In this document: in pieces, positions 7,750 to 17,083 of the stretch
Position numbering within the stretch: position 1 is the stretch's first letter
Layout: the number at the start of each line of letters is the position of its first letter
Origin: Firmicutes bacterium UBA6113
GTDB taxonomy: Bacteria; Bacillota; Clostridia; Tissierellales; Sedimentibacteraceae
Length of the DNA stretch: 64,000 nucleotides
Assembly: GCA_002422545.1 (NCBI GenBank)
Contig: DIWF01000028.1
Coordinates: forward strand, 62,001-126,000
Reading direction: 5' to 3'
Notes under the pieces: model-generated
Told to the model about the DNA's origin: nothing
Databases searched by the model: none
The model's input: only the letters and a program-made list of their open reading frames with translations
Translations under genes and position numbers: made by a program

Positions 7750-9523
7750 TCAGTGAAACAAACTCTCCATAATTTTCTTTTAAACTATCTTTAACAATAT
7801 CTTCCGGTGCCATCAAAAAAACCTTTTTTAAATTTTCTCCAAAATCTTTAACCAAGTTTTCTATTTGAAATTTCTCTTGTTCATATCCATTACCCATATC
7901 AATTATAACTGCCCGTAACGTATCATCCCATGTTACATCTGCATTAAAGCTTTCTGCAACGAATCTTATAGGTACTAATGTTCTGGAATTTTTAATTCTT
8001 GCAGGTACATCTAATTCCACAGGCTCATTATTAATATATCCTATATTGCCGTCAATTTTCAAAGATATGGTTATATCATCCTTCTTTGCAATAGCTGTTT
8101 TATTTGCATCGTCCCACCCAACTTCTGCTCCAAGAGCTTCAAATATTACTCTCATGGGCACAAGGGTTCTTGAGTTTTCTATTATTGGATCTGTATCCTC
8201 AAACTCTAATAGCTTATCATCAATAAACACTTTAATGATTTTTCTATCCTTATATGCATCAATATTTTCCGGTTTTTTTACTAAACCTACTGCCGTACCC
8301 CCATTATTATAAGCAATAAGAAGTGCATAACCATCATTAAAAGAGCTTAAATATTGTATATTAAGTGATGATGGGATTACTTCAGCACCATATTTATTTA
8401 GCATGACGACGGATTCGTCAGGACTGGGACCATAGGTTGAAAGTACTCTGATGAGATCATCTCTCATGTATTCTCCGCTATATCTTCCGTATTGCCAAAG
8501 AGGAGTCAGCCTTTCTTCATCCCTATTAATTAAAAAACTTGAGCCGTATCCGTTAGGATAATTTTGATTTTCTATAACAACAAAAGCAGTTTCTCCTATA
8601 AACGGATTTGCTTCTTTGTATTTTGCCGGTATGACAAAATCGCCGTTTTTATCTATATATCCATATTTTCCGGAGCTGTCCTGTGCAACCGCAAGACCTC
8701 CATAGAAACTGTTATCAATATAATTATCACTCTCAGTTGTAAACTTAAAATCGATTATAATGTTTCCGTCTTTGTCTATGTAGCCTGCAAGACCATCTTT
8801 CACCACATAGGCAGCTTCTTCTCTAAACGGTTTAGCTGCTTCATATATCATAGGAATAACAAGTTCACCGTCTTTATCTATGTAACCCCAAAGCTCTGTT
8901 TCAATACTTTGCACAGCAGCAAGTCCTTCAGAAAAATTTCCTGCATCCTTATATATTTGGGGAATTACTATTTCACCTGTTTTATTAATAAATCCTTTAA
9001 GCTGGTCATAACCACGCCCTATAATTGCATAACCTTCATGATACTTATCTTCCATCCCGCTATGTTTACCAAGAGGTATTACTTCATTTCCTTCACTGTC
9101 TATAAAACCTTCCATAGCACCGGGAGGTGCCATAAGTCTCCCCGGAACATCAGGTTCAGGACGAGGTATATATTTATATACTTTTGCCATACCGTCAGAA
9201 AATTCATATATCCCATCGTAATCACCGGCAGCTATTATTTTACCGGTTGTGTCAAAGCATATGGTTTGTCCTGATAATCTCAGAGTAAAAATTCCTTCGC
9301 TAAATACATCCATCTGAGAATAGGACTGTATATGTGAGTCTCCAATATCAAGCCAGGTGATATTAAGTCCCGGAAAATTCAGCCCCATACTTGCCTTTAC
9401 CTGGTCTTCTGCAATTATTGACTGCCCTTTGACAAACTCAGCTCCATATACGTCTGCCATGTTAAATGGTGCTGTCAAAAATAAAGCTACAATAAGAATT
9501 ATCATAAACAACTTAATTTTCAT
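7733..9523 (-). CDS. Exported WG-repeat protein with copper-amine-oxidase N-like domain
   Basis: 596 residues as read. Residues 1-28 are a signal peptide (KIKLFMIILIVALFLTAPF, cut near VYGA). Residues ~90-400 hold WG-type beta repeats, for example GYIDKDGELVIPMIY and GYIDKNGDFVIPAKY. Residues ~430-550 form two copies of the stalk-type fold seen in 'copper amine oxidase N-terminal' domains (SRTLVPMRVIFEALGAEVGW and SRTLVPIRFVAESFNADVTW). These domains are common in exported clostridial proteins with wall or matrix roles; the exact job is unknown. AGGAGGGC precedes the ATG. The 3' end looks frameshifted. Confidence 0.85.
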   Translation of the reverse strand: MKIKLFMIILIVALFLTAPFNMADVYGAEFVKGQSIIAEDQVKASMGLNFPGLNITWLDIGDSHIQSYSQMDVFSEGIFTLRLSGQTICFDTTGKIIAAGDYDGIYEFSDGMAKVYKYIPRPEPDVPGRLMAPPGAMEGFIDSEGNEVIPLGKHSGMEDKYHEGYAIIGRGYDQLKGFINKTGEIVIPQIYKDAGNFSEGLAAVQSIETELWGYIDKDGELVIPMIYEAAKPFREEAAYVVKDGLAGYIDKDGNIIIDFKFTTESDNYIDNSFYGGLAVAQDSSGKYGYIDKNGDFVIPAKYKEANPFIGETAFVVIENQNYPNGYGSSFLINRDEERLTPLWQYGRYSGEYMRDDLIRVLSTYGPSPDESVVMLNKYGAEVIPSSLNIQYLSSFNDGYALLIAYNNGGTAVGLVKKPENIDAYKDRKIIKVFIDDKLLEFEDTDPIIENSRTLVPMRVIFEALGAEVGWDDANKTAIAKKDDITISLKIDGNIGYINNEPVELDVPARIKNSRTLVPIRFVAESFNADVTWDDTLRAVIIDMGNGYEQEKFQIENLVKDFGENLKKVFLMAPEDIVKDSLKENYGEFVSLRKASL

Positions 9524-9811
9524 GTTTTGCCCTCCTACAAAATATTCATTTTAATTATGTACTAATATATCGCACTTACATTAAATAAGACGATTATCTA
9601 TGAATAAAGTTCATAATACTTTGAAGATAAGCCTTGAATTTCAAGTTAATGTCCCAAATTTTTCTTTCCTTAGAAATCAGTTTTTTTATCTCTTGTAAAT
9701 GAAGCTAAAAATCTTGGAAGTTAATTTTACTTTCATTGCACATTTATTTCCTTCCAAGTAGAATGCCCTTCTTCATCATATCCAGTTTGCTCTGATGCTG
9801 AGAAAACGTCA

Positions 9812-9956
9812 CCTGTATTAACATCAAAGAATACATTCAAAAGATTTGCCAGAGTATTAGAAAATAACAACTTAACTCGCATAAGGTTTCATGATTTAAA
9901 ACATCTACATGCAACACTTTTGATTGGAGCTAATGTTGATATACAAACACCATGAG
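9812..9956 (+). pseudogene. Tyrosine-recombinase integrase C-terminal remnant
   Basis: The frame reads SPVLTSKNTFKRFARVLE then NNLTRIRFHDLK, and after a one-base shift in an A5 run HLHATLLIGANVDIQTP and a stop. IRFHDLRHTHATLLL is the box II region of phage and transposon integrases (Arg and His of the active site). The rest of 9524-10394 shows no gene; the integrase is dead by frameshift and truncation. Confidence 0.6.
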
Positions 9957-10394
9957 CAATTATTGACGGACCATAATAAATTACAAATTCCGCTTACCCC
10001 TTATTTAAATTTCCCGGAAAAAGTAATTAATCTCCCAATTTAGTTGAGTTATTAACAAAAATATAATTAATACATATTATGGTTGTACACTATGCTAGCT
10101 GATTATGTAATGTGTTGTATTGAAAATGTAAAATTATGCAAAAATAAAAAAATTCAGTTTAATTAAAACAGCGCGTTTTATCCGTATGAGGCAAAATATT
10201 AAGATTTATAAATAATTCATCCCCATTTTTTCTTGAAATTATGAGATTTCTGATTTAAAGAAGACCATTGCAAATTTATACGTATTATGAATAAGTAATA
10301 ATTAATAAAACAGAGCGTCTTCGGCATGACCATTATCCACTGACCTAAGCCCTTTCTGATTTGCTTCCGTTTTCTTTCGCGATTATCATCAAAC

Positions 10395-10724
10395 AAGGAT
10401 ATCAGCACAGCGGCCTATAATATTATTGCTCCCGTCAGGGAACATGACGAAAAGAAAAATACAACTTTAATAAAAACACTTCTGATTTATATAAAAGTAA
10501 AAAATATAAGTAAAGCAAGCAGACTTCTTCATTTGCACAGACAGTCACTGTTATATCAATTAAATAAAATTGAAGAATTAACATCCCTATCTTTAAAAAA
10601 CAACAATGATGTATTTCTCCTGGAAATTTGCATGAGGTTACTTTCTGATTTTTATGATGATTTAGCGTCGGATGACGAATGTGTTCTTGAATATATCGAT
10701 GATTTGGTGGCGCTAATAGGCTAA
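10395..10724 (+). pseudogene. PucR-family regulator, C-terminal HTH remnant
   Basis: A frame open from about 10344 reads TLIKTLLIYIKVKNISKASR then LLHLHRQSLLYQLNKIEELT and SLSLKNNNDVFLLEICMRLL. This is the C-terminal helix-turn-helix of PucR/CdaR regulators (usual form LLETLRAYL-NGNISKTAE-LFIHRNTLLYRLNKIEE). The N-terminal sensing part is missing. The 3' end overlaps the converging map gene by 12 bases. It is not expressed in any obvious way. Confidence 0.6.
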
Positions 10725-11588
10725 TATCTCATAGCCATCATTAGTAACTAAAACCATAACTTCCCATTGGGCTGATGGCATTCCATCTGCCGTATAAACT
10801 GTCCAGCCATCATTATCATCTACAAAAATTTCATCAGTTCCCATGTTGACCATTGGCTCAATCGTAAATACCATGCCCGGGACTAAAAGCATTTCTGTTC
10901 CTTTTTTTGAAACATAGCTTACCCACGGTTCTTCATGAAATTGCAAACCAATACCGTGTCCGCCTATTTCCTGTACAACCGTATATCCATTACTCATAGC
11001 ATGTTCATGCACAGCTTGCCCTATATCGCCTAAAAATCCCCAAGGCTTTATTTGTGCTAATCCTAATTCAATGCATTCCTTAGCCACATCCACCAGTTTC
11101 TTTTTTTCAGGACTTACATTTCCGATACAAAACATTCTTGATGAATCCGAAAAAAATCCATTGTATATTGTAGAAACATCAATATTTATAATATCTCCAG
11201 CATTCAGTAAAACATCACTTGATGGTATGCCATGGCATACTTGATCATTGATTGATGTGCATACGCTTTTAGGAAAACCTTCAAAATTTAGTGTTGCTGG
11301 AATTCCACCCAAAGCCACAGTTTTTTCATAAATCAAAAGATCAATTTGTTCTGTTGTCATTCCTATATGTAGCTGTTCAGATATGAAATCTAAAACTGCT
11401 ATATTGATTTTTCCACTTTCTCTAAGCCCAATAATTTGTTCTGGGTTTTTTATAATTTTTCTGGGTGGAACAATACAACCTTGGGTTTTGTACCATGATA
11501 GCTTTTCGTCAAAAGACTCATGACATTTTTTATACTTAATTCCACTTCCACACCAACAAAAATCATTTCGCCCAATTTTTTTTAACAT
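10713..11588 (-). CDS. map: Methionine aminopeptidase type I with SEC-C zinc motif
   Basis: About 291 residues. The N-terminal GRNDFCWCGSGIKYKKCH is the SEC-C zinc finger (CxCx8CH) found in the long form of bacterial MetAP. The pita-bread fold follows with its metal ligands: Asp in NIDVSTIYNGFFSDSSR (two Asp), His in GGHGIGLQFHEEP, Glu in FTIEPM, and Glu in QWEVMV. It removes the N-terminal Met from new proteins. The ATG at 11588 has AAGGAG eight bases upstream; a GTG three codons earlier is less likely. This is usually an accessory copy beside the short MetAP in the ribosomal cluster; the window cannot show that. Confidence 0.92.
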   Translation of the reverse strand: MLKKIGRNDFCWCGSGIKYKKCHESFDEKLSWYKTQGCIVPPRKIIKNPEQIIGLRESGKINIAVLDFISEQLHIGMTTEQIDLLIYEKTVALGGIPATLNFEGFPKSVCTSINDQVCHGIPSSDVLLNAGDIINIDVSTIYNGFFSDSSRMFCIGNVSPEKKKLVDVAKECIELGLAQIKPWGFLGDIGQAVHEHAMSNGYTVVQEIGGHGIGLQFHEEPWVSYVSKKGTEMLLVPGMVFTIEPMVNMGTDEIFVDDNDGWTVYTADGMPSAQWEVMVLVTNDGYEILAY

Positions 11589-11620
11589 TAAAAACACTCC
11601 TTACATTTACTGAGGAGTGT

Positions 11621-11980
11621 TCAAATATCTATTTGAGCTTTATCAAATGTTAAGATTTCCGGCAACAATTTACGATATTGAAAGGGTGTATAACCATAAA
11701 CACGCACAAAAGCCCTTGTAAATGCTTCATGTGATGAAAATCCATATTGTATAGCAATGTCAATAATTCGATACTTTGTTTTCTGTAACGCCACCGCTGC
11801 CATACTTAGTTGCCGCTTCTGAATATAATCTTTGAATGAAACACCGACATATTCGTGGAACTTAGTAGAGCAATAACAAGGTGAATACCCTACAAAATCG
11901 GACATTTCTTCTAAAGTTGGACATTCTTCTAAATTTTCTTCAACCCAATTTACCATATTTTCAATTGTTTTAATAGACAA
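11621..11980 (-). CDS. AraC-type DNA-binding protein lacking an effector domain
   Basis: 119 residues that are almost only the double helix-turn-helix of AraC/XylS regulators: TLEEMSDFVGYSPCYCSTKF, then IIDIAIQYGFSSHEAFTRAF and YGYTPFQYRK. Most relatives of this layout carry a GyrI-like ligand domain after the HTH; here the protein ends about ten residues later. It starts at a TTG with GGGGAG upstream. It is immediately upstream of the map gene on the same strand. It could be a truncated copy or a SoxS/MarA-like stand-alone activator. Confidence 0.75.
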   Translation of the reverse strand: MSIKTIENMVNWVEENLEECPTLEEMSDFVGYSPCYCSTKFHEYVGVSFKDYIQKRQLSMAAVALQKTKYRIIDIAIQYGFSSHEAFTRAFVRVYGYTPFQYRKLLPEILTFDKAQIDI

Positions 11981-12176
11981 TCCTGTTCACTCCCCGCCGT
12001 TATATTATATCTTCTTTTATATTTCAAAACTTGATTACAGTTTCAATTTTTATACATCATATAAATTGCACTCGTTTATGCTCGAATTCTGTTTACAAAG
12101 ATTACAAATTTTATAATATTATATCATCCACCATTAAGTAAGTCATCAAGAATCTATGACTATGCAAAAGCTTCTG

Positions 12177-12619
12177 CTACACTGCAGAGTCTTCCACTAA
12201 CCATTTGATATTTACAATGCACCTAACTTTTTTCAGCAACTCTACACAATCCTTTGCGACCTGCACATAGATGGATGCACACTTAAGATCTGCTATCATA
12301 TTTGTCTTTTCAAAATAGTCGATCAGTATTTTTTGTTTTTCCACTGGCAACCCCTTTACCATGTTACGAGCTTGTGAGCTGCTACAAAACAACGAAGCTC
12401 AACTTCAATCAGAGAAATTTTAGCTTTTTCAAGCTGTTTAAGCACATCGGTTTCACTTTGATATTCCTCTGTGAGCCTCTGCATTTTCATGCTGTCGTTA
12501 TATCCTCCGGAGCATCGAGGTATCCCTAGAAAATGCAGTCATGTTTCTGTGTTTTCATATTTGGCAGCACCGACATATATAACCCGCACTTTCATAATAT
12601 TAGATACATGATTTGGCAT
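12177..12619 (-). pseudogene. Broken hypothetical gene
   Basis: A well-formed start (GGAGG, then ATG at 12619) opens with MPNHVSNIMKVRVIYVGAAK but meets a stop after 26 codons. Protein-like frames continue after it (MKMQRLTEEYQSETDVLKQL, then VEKQKILIDYFEKTN), each in another frame. This is the signature of a decayed gene. The family was not recognised. Confidence 0.35.
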
Positions 12620-12647
12620 CTTACATTCCTCCTTTGATTACATTTAT

Positions 12648-12965
12648 TCAATATCGCCTCACTAAAAAGGCATTAACAATAAGTCTCCGGAGCTTATCAT
12701 TAATAAGTTCTGGATCGCTTAATTCTGAAAAAGTGATATGCGACTTTCCAAAGTAAAGCTCCTTTGCATATGAAAAAATGGGATATCCATCTAAATCCAC
12801 ACCATGAATGCCGATAGCTTCAAAATGGATGAGTTGGCTGTCTACACAACTTTTTTCCTTACTCCAGACAAACGCATCTGCTGAGAGTAGAAAAATAGCG
12901 GCTGCAAATCCGTAGCTTTCTTCTAGCTTCAGAAACAGACCGCTTTTACAGATACTTTGATGTTT
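12648..12965 (-). pseudogene. Open 106-codon remnant, family unknown
   Basis: The minus frame is open and protein-like (FAAAIFLLSADAFVWSKEK, HFEAIGIHGVDLDGYPIFSY) but begins at a stop codon with no start, so its 5' part is lost. It may belong with the broken gene just downstream. No family is recognised. Confidence 0.35.
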
Positions 12966-13132
12966 CTATACCATAGTTATTAGCATTTTCATTTATCATC
13001 ATCTGTTTTATCTCGTATAACATCGAAAATATCCGATGTCATCTATATTTTCCCCTAAAAATCGGGCATTTTTTAGCCTAATTTTTGCCCATTTTTTTGC
13101 TTCAAAGCTTACAACATCTTGTAGAAAATGCC

Positions 13133-13192
13133 TTATTTATCGTTTTTACCACAACGAGTCATCAGGATTACCATCTCCACATGCGGCGTATT
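13133..13192 (-). pseudogene. Second HVE-motif coding remnant
   Basis: The minus frame reads NTPHVEMVILMTRCGKNDK and a stop. It looks like the same kind of protein end as the remnant at 7208-7285. Sequence from 12966 to 13400 otherwise shows no gene. Confidence 0.25.
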
Positions 13193-13303
13193 AGGTCATT
13201 GAATAGTGTTTTTATTACTTTTAAGTAATTTTACCATATCTTCAATGATTTTTGTGGTAATATTTTTGTTTTAAATTAATCTTAATTAATTTTAAAGTAC
13301 AAA

Positions 13304-13335
13304 ATTTTGCCCGAGATTTGCCCCGGGCAAAATTA
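13304..13335 (-). terminator. Strong hairpin, probable terminator
   Basis: A perfect 11-base stem (AATTTTGCCCG/CGGGCAAAATT) with a ten-base loop lies 70 bases after the stop of the methyltransferase gene. On the minus strand it is followed by TTGTACTTT, a moderate U-tract. Confidence 0.55.
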
Positions 13336-13404
13336 ATCTCACATAAATTTTTAATTAATAAATATACACAATTAAATATTAAATACCCTTACTGAATATT
13401 TTAT

Positions 13405-14214
13405 CTACTTTTTTGCCACTATAAAAATCTTTGAACATGAATCAGGAATACTCTCACTCATTCTTGCAATATCCAAAATAAAATTCTTACGCTCTTCGTT
13501 ATCCCATGCATTGTCAAAATCAGGTGCCATCCATCCAGCTCCTATAACTCCATGTAAAGCCATAAAGTTAAAACCTACTTCACATACTTCTTGCTTAAGT
13601 TCTTCAGACAGATGAAAATATGCTTTGTCAAGAGCTCCTTCAGCATATTTATATCGTAATCCAGTGCTAACTTCCTTTTTGAGATTTATCATAAAATCCA
13701 AATCATAAATCAAACCTGTACTTATACCATAAAACATAGTAGCAAATCTACCAATTGCATATGCAGCAATAATACCATCATTTTTTAAAACCCTTTTAAC
13801 CTCACTTAAAGCTATGATTCGGTCGCTCCTTTTGGGCAAATGATATAAAGGTCCGCTAAGAAAAACAGCATCAAAGCTGTTATCTTCATAAGGCAATTGT
13901 AAGGCATCACCAACTATGAATTTACTTGAATTTGCATAGTTTTCAACCTTAGCACGTTCTTTAGCTTGATTAATATGTCGTGGCACTATATCTAATAGGT
14001 GCGCATCATATCCAAGTTTCGCAAAATAAAATGCATAGTCTCCATTTGCTCCCCCAATATCACAAATTTTTGCTGGAGATTTAGGAAAATAACGCATAAG
14101 TAACTCTGTCATGTGAGAAAATTCTAATTTTCCGTACGTTGATTTTAATCTATCCTTTTCATTATAATTATTGTAATAATCAATAACTGATGCTTCTCTT
14201 TCTTCTAAGCTCAT
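13405..14214 (-). CDS. Class I SAM-dependent methyltransferase
   Basis: 269 residues. SAM motif I is ICDIGGANGDYAFYFAKLGY near residues 50-69; motif II/III includes DNSFDAVFLSGPLYHL and VLKNDGIIAAYAIGRFA. GGANG instead of GCGTG is seen in some small-molecule methyltransferases. The acceptor is unknown. AGGGGG precedes the ATG at 14214. It heads a run of co-directional single-enzyme genes and may be transcribed apart from the 2H gene 47 bases upstream. Confidence 0.82.
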   Translation of the reverse strand: MSLEEREASVIDYYNNYNEKDRLKSTYGKLEFSHMTELLMRYFPKSPAKICDIGGANGDYAFYFAKLGYDAHLLDIVPRHINQAKERAKVENYANSSKFIVGDALQLPYEDNSFDAVFLSGPLYHLPKRSDRIIALSEVKRVLKNDGIIAAYAIGRFATMFYGISTGLIYDLDFMINLKKEVSTGLRYKYAEGALDKAYFHLSEELKQEVCEVGFNFMALHGVIGAGWMAPDFDNAWDNEERKNFILDIARMSESIPDSCSKIFIVAKK

Positions 14215-14261
14215 ATTAGTACCCCCTTAAAGGTATTTACTAAACTAAATATAGGAATTCT

Positions 14262-14777
14262 TCAATTTAGCTCATGTTCTATTATGATAATTGATTCTTC
14301 TTGATCGCCAATCATTTCAACTGATATCTTTTTGAGCACAGTACTAAATTTATCACTATAGTTACTTACGGCATCAAATGCTTTATTAAGCAACTCAAGA
14401 GTTGATACTTTTCCAACCGTCATATGTGGAATATAATCATAGCCTGGATCAAATTGTTTTAGTTTACCTTTATATAGCCTATTATGAATGTTTTTTATTT
14501 CATCTATACCTTGTACTACATTTAATAACAAATAATTCCCATAATTATTTATCTGCTTACCGAACCCTTCTAATTCCATCTTAAATGGTTTTATGTCACT
14601 TAAACACTCTTTCAAATGCAAATTAAGTTCCTCATTAGTTAACTCACTATCAAAAGGAAAAACCAAAGTAATATGTGGCAATACTAAATCTGCCAATGGG
14701 TCATATTTCTTGCGGATATCATTAATAACATCAATATTTTCAAATTTAGGAAAAATCATAATAGTTCTTAACCTCAT
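14262..14777 (-). CDS. 2'-5' RNA ligase/2H phosphoesterase-family protein
   Basis: 171 residues with the two signature HxT motifs of the 2H superfamily, PHITLVFPF near residue 34 and PHMTVGKVS near residue 122. These two histidines act on 2',3'-cyclic phosphates or 2'-5' linkages. The length fits the YjcG/LigT-like group. The natural substrate is unknown. The start at 14777 has a GGGAG ribosome site. Confidence 0.82.
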   Translation of the reverse strand: MRLRTIMIFPKFENIDVINDIRKKYDPLADLVLPHITLVFPFDSELTNEELNLHLKECLSDIKPFKMELEGFGKQINNYGNYLLLNVVQGIDEIKNIHNRLYKGKLKQFDPGYDYIPHMTVGKVSTLELLNKAFDAVSNYSDKFSTVLKKISVEMIGDQEESIIIIEHELN

Positions 14778-14815
14778 AACCTCATCTCCCTTACAAATTG
14801 GATTTTGTCTGTTAC

Positions 14816-15289
14816 TTACTCTCCGTCGTAATAATCTACTTCTTCTTCACTCCTAAAAAAGTTACTTGATTTATTATGAATTATAATCCCTACCTTGCCA
14901 GAGTCCGGATAATGTACTATATCAGGCGAATTGGTTGTATCAAAATCAACATACTTCAATACTTCATTTTCTGATGTATTAATTATTTTGTGCGCTGATT
15001 TTTCGGTAGGTGGACACACTATAAAATCTCCTTGCTTTATTGATTTTTGACCATCTGAAGTAACTAATATCCCTTTTCCTTGGATTATATAAAATACTTC
15101 TGTATTTGCAGCATGATAATGTAACGGATAGTTGGACTTTTTAGGTGGTATTTCGTAAATAGCAACATAACATTGTCCAAAATCTTCTCGACTTGTAATT
15201 TCACGTTTTGAATAAGCATAAGGATTATGTTCATTTTTATGTTTTTGTATAATATCTTCCTCATTAACAATCAAAATAGTATCCCTCAT
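14816..15289 (-). CDS. Cupin-domain protein
   Basis: 157 residues with a single cupin barrel. Motif 1 is YPLHYHAANTEVFYIIQGKG (His, His and Glu metal ligands) and motif 2 is GDFIVCPPTEKSAHKI (His). The C-terminus is acidic (EEEVDYYDGE). Single-domain cupins of this kind are isomerases, dioxygenases or sugar-binding proteins; nothing here decides between them. The frame starts at ATG 15289. Confidence 0.8.
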   Translation of the reverse strand: MRDTILIVNEEDIIQKHKNEHNPYAYSKREITSREDFGQCYVAIYEIPPKKSNYPLHYHAANTEVFYIIQGKGILVTSDGQKSIKQGDFIVCPPTEKSAHKIINTSENEVLKYVDFDTTNSPDIVHYPDSGKVGIIIHNKSSNFFRSEEEVDYYDGE

Positions 15290-15333
15290 AATTTTACCCT
15301 TTCAAATTGGAATAAGTTAATTTAGTGTTATAC

Positions 15334-15768
15334 TCATTTTTTGTATTTCATTGGTGTAAATTTCATACCTTCTCTTGTCTGTTCTATATCTGTATCTACA
15401 AATCCAAGTTTATGATATATTTCTGCTGCATAAGGTGATGAATTTACAGTGATTAATTCTAAGGTGCTATTTTTTACTACCACTTCAAATAACTTCCGCC
15501 CGATTCCTTTCCTGTGATATTTTCCATGTACAAAGAATAATGCAATATGGCTGCCCTCGTTTCTTGTTGCTATGACGCCAGTAAGATTTCCCTTTTCGTA
15601 TGCACCGTATATTTCAAGTCCATTTATTGCGTCCTCATTATTAATAAAATCACGAAACGTATTTATACCTTCATCTAAATAATCAGGAGCTTCAAATTCT
15701 AAAAAAACATTCCATACAAGATTTATAGCATCCGTCTTTTCAGACTGCAGTAGTTTTTTTATCTCCAT
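15334..15768 (-). CDS. GNAT N-acetyltransferase
   Basis: 144 residues with the acetyl-CoA loop HRKGIGRKLFEVVVK (motif A) near residue 80 and the late SSPYAAEIYHKLGFVDTDIE strand. Acceptor unknown. A GAGGTGA ribosome site precedes the ATG. First of three GNATs on the same strand within 1.7 kb; they are not close copies of each other. Confidence 0.82.
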   Translation of the reverse strand: MEIKKLLQSEKTDAINLVWNVFLEFEAPDYLDEGINTFRDFINNEDAINGLEIYGAYEKGNLTGVIATRNEGSHIALFFVHGKYHRKGIGRKLFEVVVKNSTLELITVNSSPYAAEIYHKLGFVDTDIEQTREGMKFTPMKYKK

Positions 15769-15976
15769 TTACTATCACCTCGAAATTTTATGATTAAATA
15801 ATAAAAATTCAAATCTACTTGACAAATTCCTAAATGCCGGTTACTCCTATATATATAAATTTCTTATTAATAAGTAGCATTTTAATGATACGTATTAGTT
15901 TTACTACAAATTTGGAATTTGTTGGGATGTGGATTATGCTCATAATCTTCTTATTCAAACAAATCGGTACTTTTAC

Positions 15977-16393
15977 CTAAATTACTTTCTGCATAAACAT
16001 TTCCATTGGCTGTTCAAACGGGGGATTATTTAACAATAACCCGCCACAATCGACATATCCTATCTTTCGATAAAAATGCTGTGCAGTTTCATCTACTTGA
16101 GTTGAAATTAAAAGCACTTTATATCCTTGTTGTTTCATATCTTCTTCCCATTGCTGCATTGCTTGTGAAGCAAAGGATTTATGGCGGTAGTCTTCTTTAA
16201 CAAAAATAAAATTCAAGAAAGGTAAATTGTCCCAGAGAACACAATAATGCAGGATTCCAACAGAAATTTCATTTTCCCACATTATGTAGCCGGTTTTAGT
16301 AAATACTCGATTTTGAAATCCTAATTCATTCACGTGATCATCTATGCTCATCCAAAAGTCTTTAAAGCTCTGTTCTACATATTTGAGTTTCAT
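15977..16393 (-). CDS. GNAT N-acetyltransferase
   Basis: About 138 residues starting MKLKYVEQSF behind GGAGGAG; the frame is open 18 codons further, but without a ribosome site. The acetyl-CoA motif is EDYRHKSFASQAMQQWEED, where the usual glycine-rich GxG loop is degenerate (KSFAS), so cofactor binding may be altered. The late strand reads QHFYRKIGYVDCGG. Acceptor unknown. Confidence 0.75.
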   Translation of the reverse strand: MKLKYVEQSFKDFWMSIDDHVNELGFQNRVFTKTGYIMWENEISVGILHYCVLWDNLPFLNFIFVKEDYRHKSFASQAMQQWEEDMKQQGYKVLLISTQVDETAQHFYRKIGYVDCGGLLLNNPPFEQPMEMFMQKVI

Positions 16394-16552
16394 TATTCTC
16401 CTCCACAAATACAAATTATCTCTAGAAACTATTAAAATAATTCTCATATAAATTCCTATTTGCTGTTTTTTTATAATAATTAATAGGTTGCACTGTAATA
16501 CTAATATTTGAATTATACATATTAGCTCAACAACATATTGGAATTTGTATAC

Positions 16553-17017
16553 TTATCTGAACTTTTCTAATCGATATAATTGTTCTCCATCTATGGTATC
16601 AATGCTATTTTTAAAATCATATCTCATTTTTCGATAGAATTGACATGCTGTAATAGAAGCAGGAATTTCAATTCTTTTTGCTCTCATAAAAAATTCATCC
16701 TTTTCTAATGTTTCAATTATTTTTCTGCCAATACCTTGTCCCTGATACTCGGGCAAAACAAATATTGTAAATAGGCTACTTTCATCTTCTTTTCCCCAAT
16801 AAGGTCCTATCGAACCACATCCGATTATTTTATCTTTATCGCATACAACATAACTATGTGTCCATTTAGAACGTTCTATTAAATATTCTGGAGTTAAAGT
16901 TTCTACGTCATTTTCAATATACTCCTCCGAATAATCTCTGATATTCGTTTCTCTCAATGTTCTGGCGATTAAGGCAGATACCTCAATTGCATCTTCCTTC
17001 TTAAATTCTCTAATCAT
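16553..17017 (-). CDS. GNAT N-acetyltransferase
   Basis: 154 residues. Motif A is PEYQGQGIGRKIIETLE near residue 90, and the terminal part is ITACQFYRKMRYDFKNS. The ending HTIDGEQLYRLEK-like strand is typical of the YjaB/PhnO-like group. Acceptor unknown. It stands alone with AT-rich flanks. Confidence 0.82.
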   Translation of the reverse strand: MIREFKKEDAIEVSALIARTLRETNIRDYSEEYIENDVETLTPEYLIERSKWTHSYVVCDKDKIIGCGSIGPYWGKEDESSLFTIFVLPEYQGQGIGRKIIETLEKDEFFMRAKRIEIPASITACQFYRKMRYDFKNSIDTIDGEQLYRLEKFR

Positions 17018-17083
17018 ACAAAATGCTCCCCTGTTTCAACTGATTCTACGTAAATTTCAAAAGATGCGTAACAATAACAGTAT

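Noticed and set aside
8564..9274. Plus-strand frame of 236 codons
   Set aside because: It is the antisense shadow of the WG-repeat gene, caused by its repeat codon pattern; no start site or family.
10217..10408. Minus-strand frame of 63 codons
   Set aside because: It lies opposite the PucR-type remnant, which has clear homology; this frame has none.
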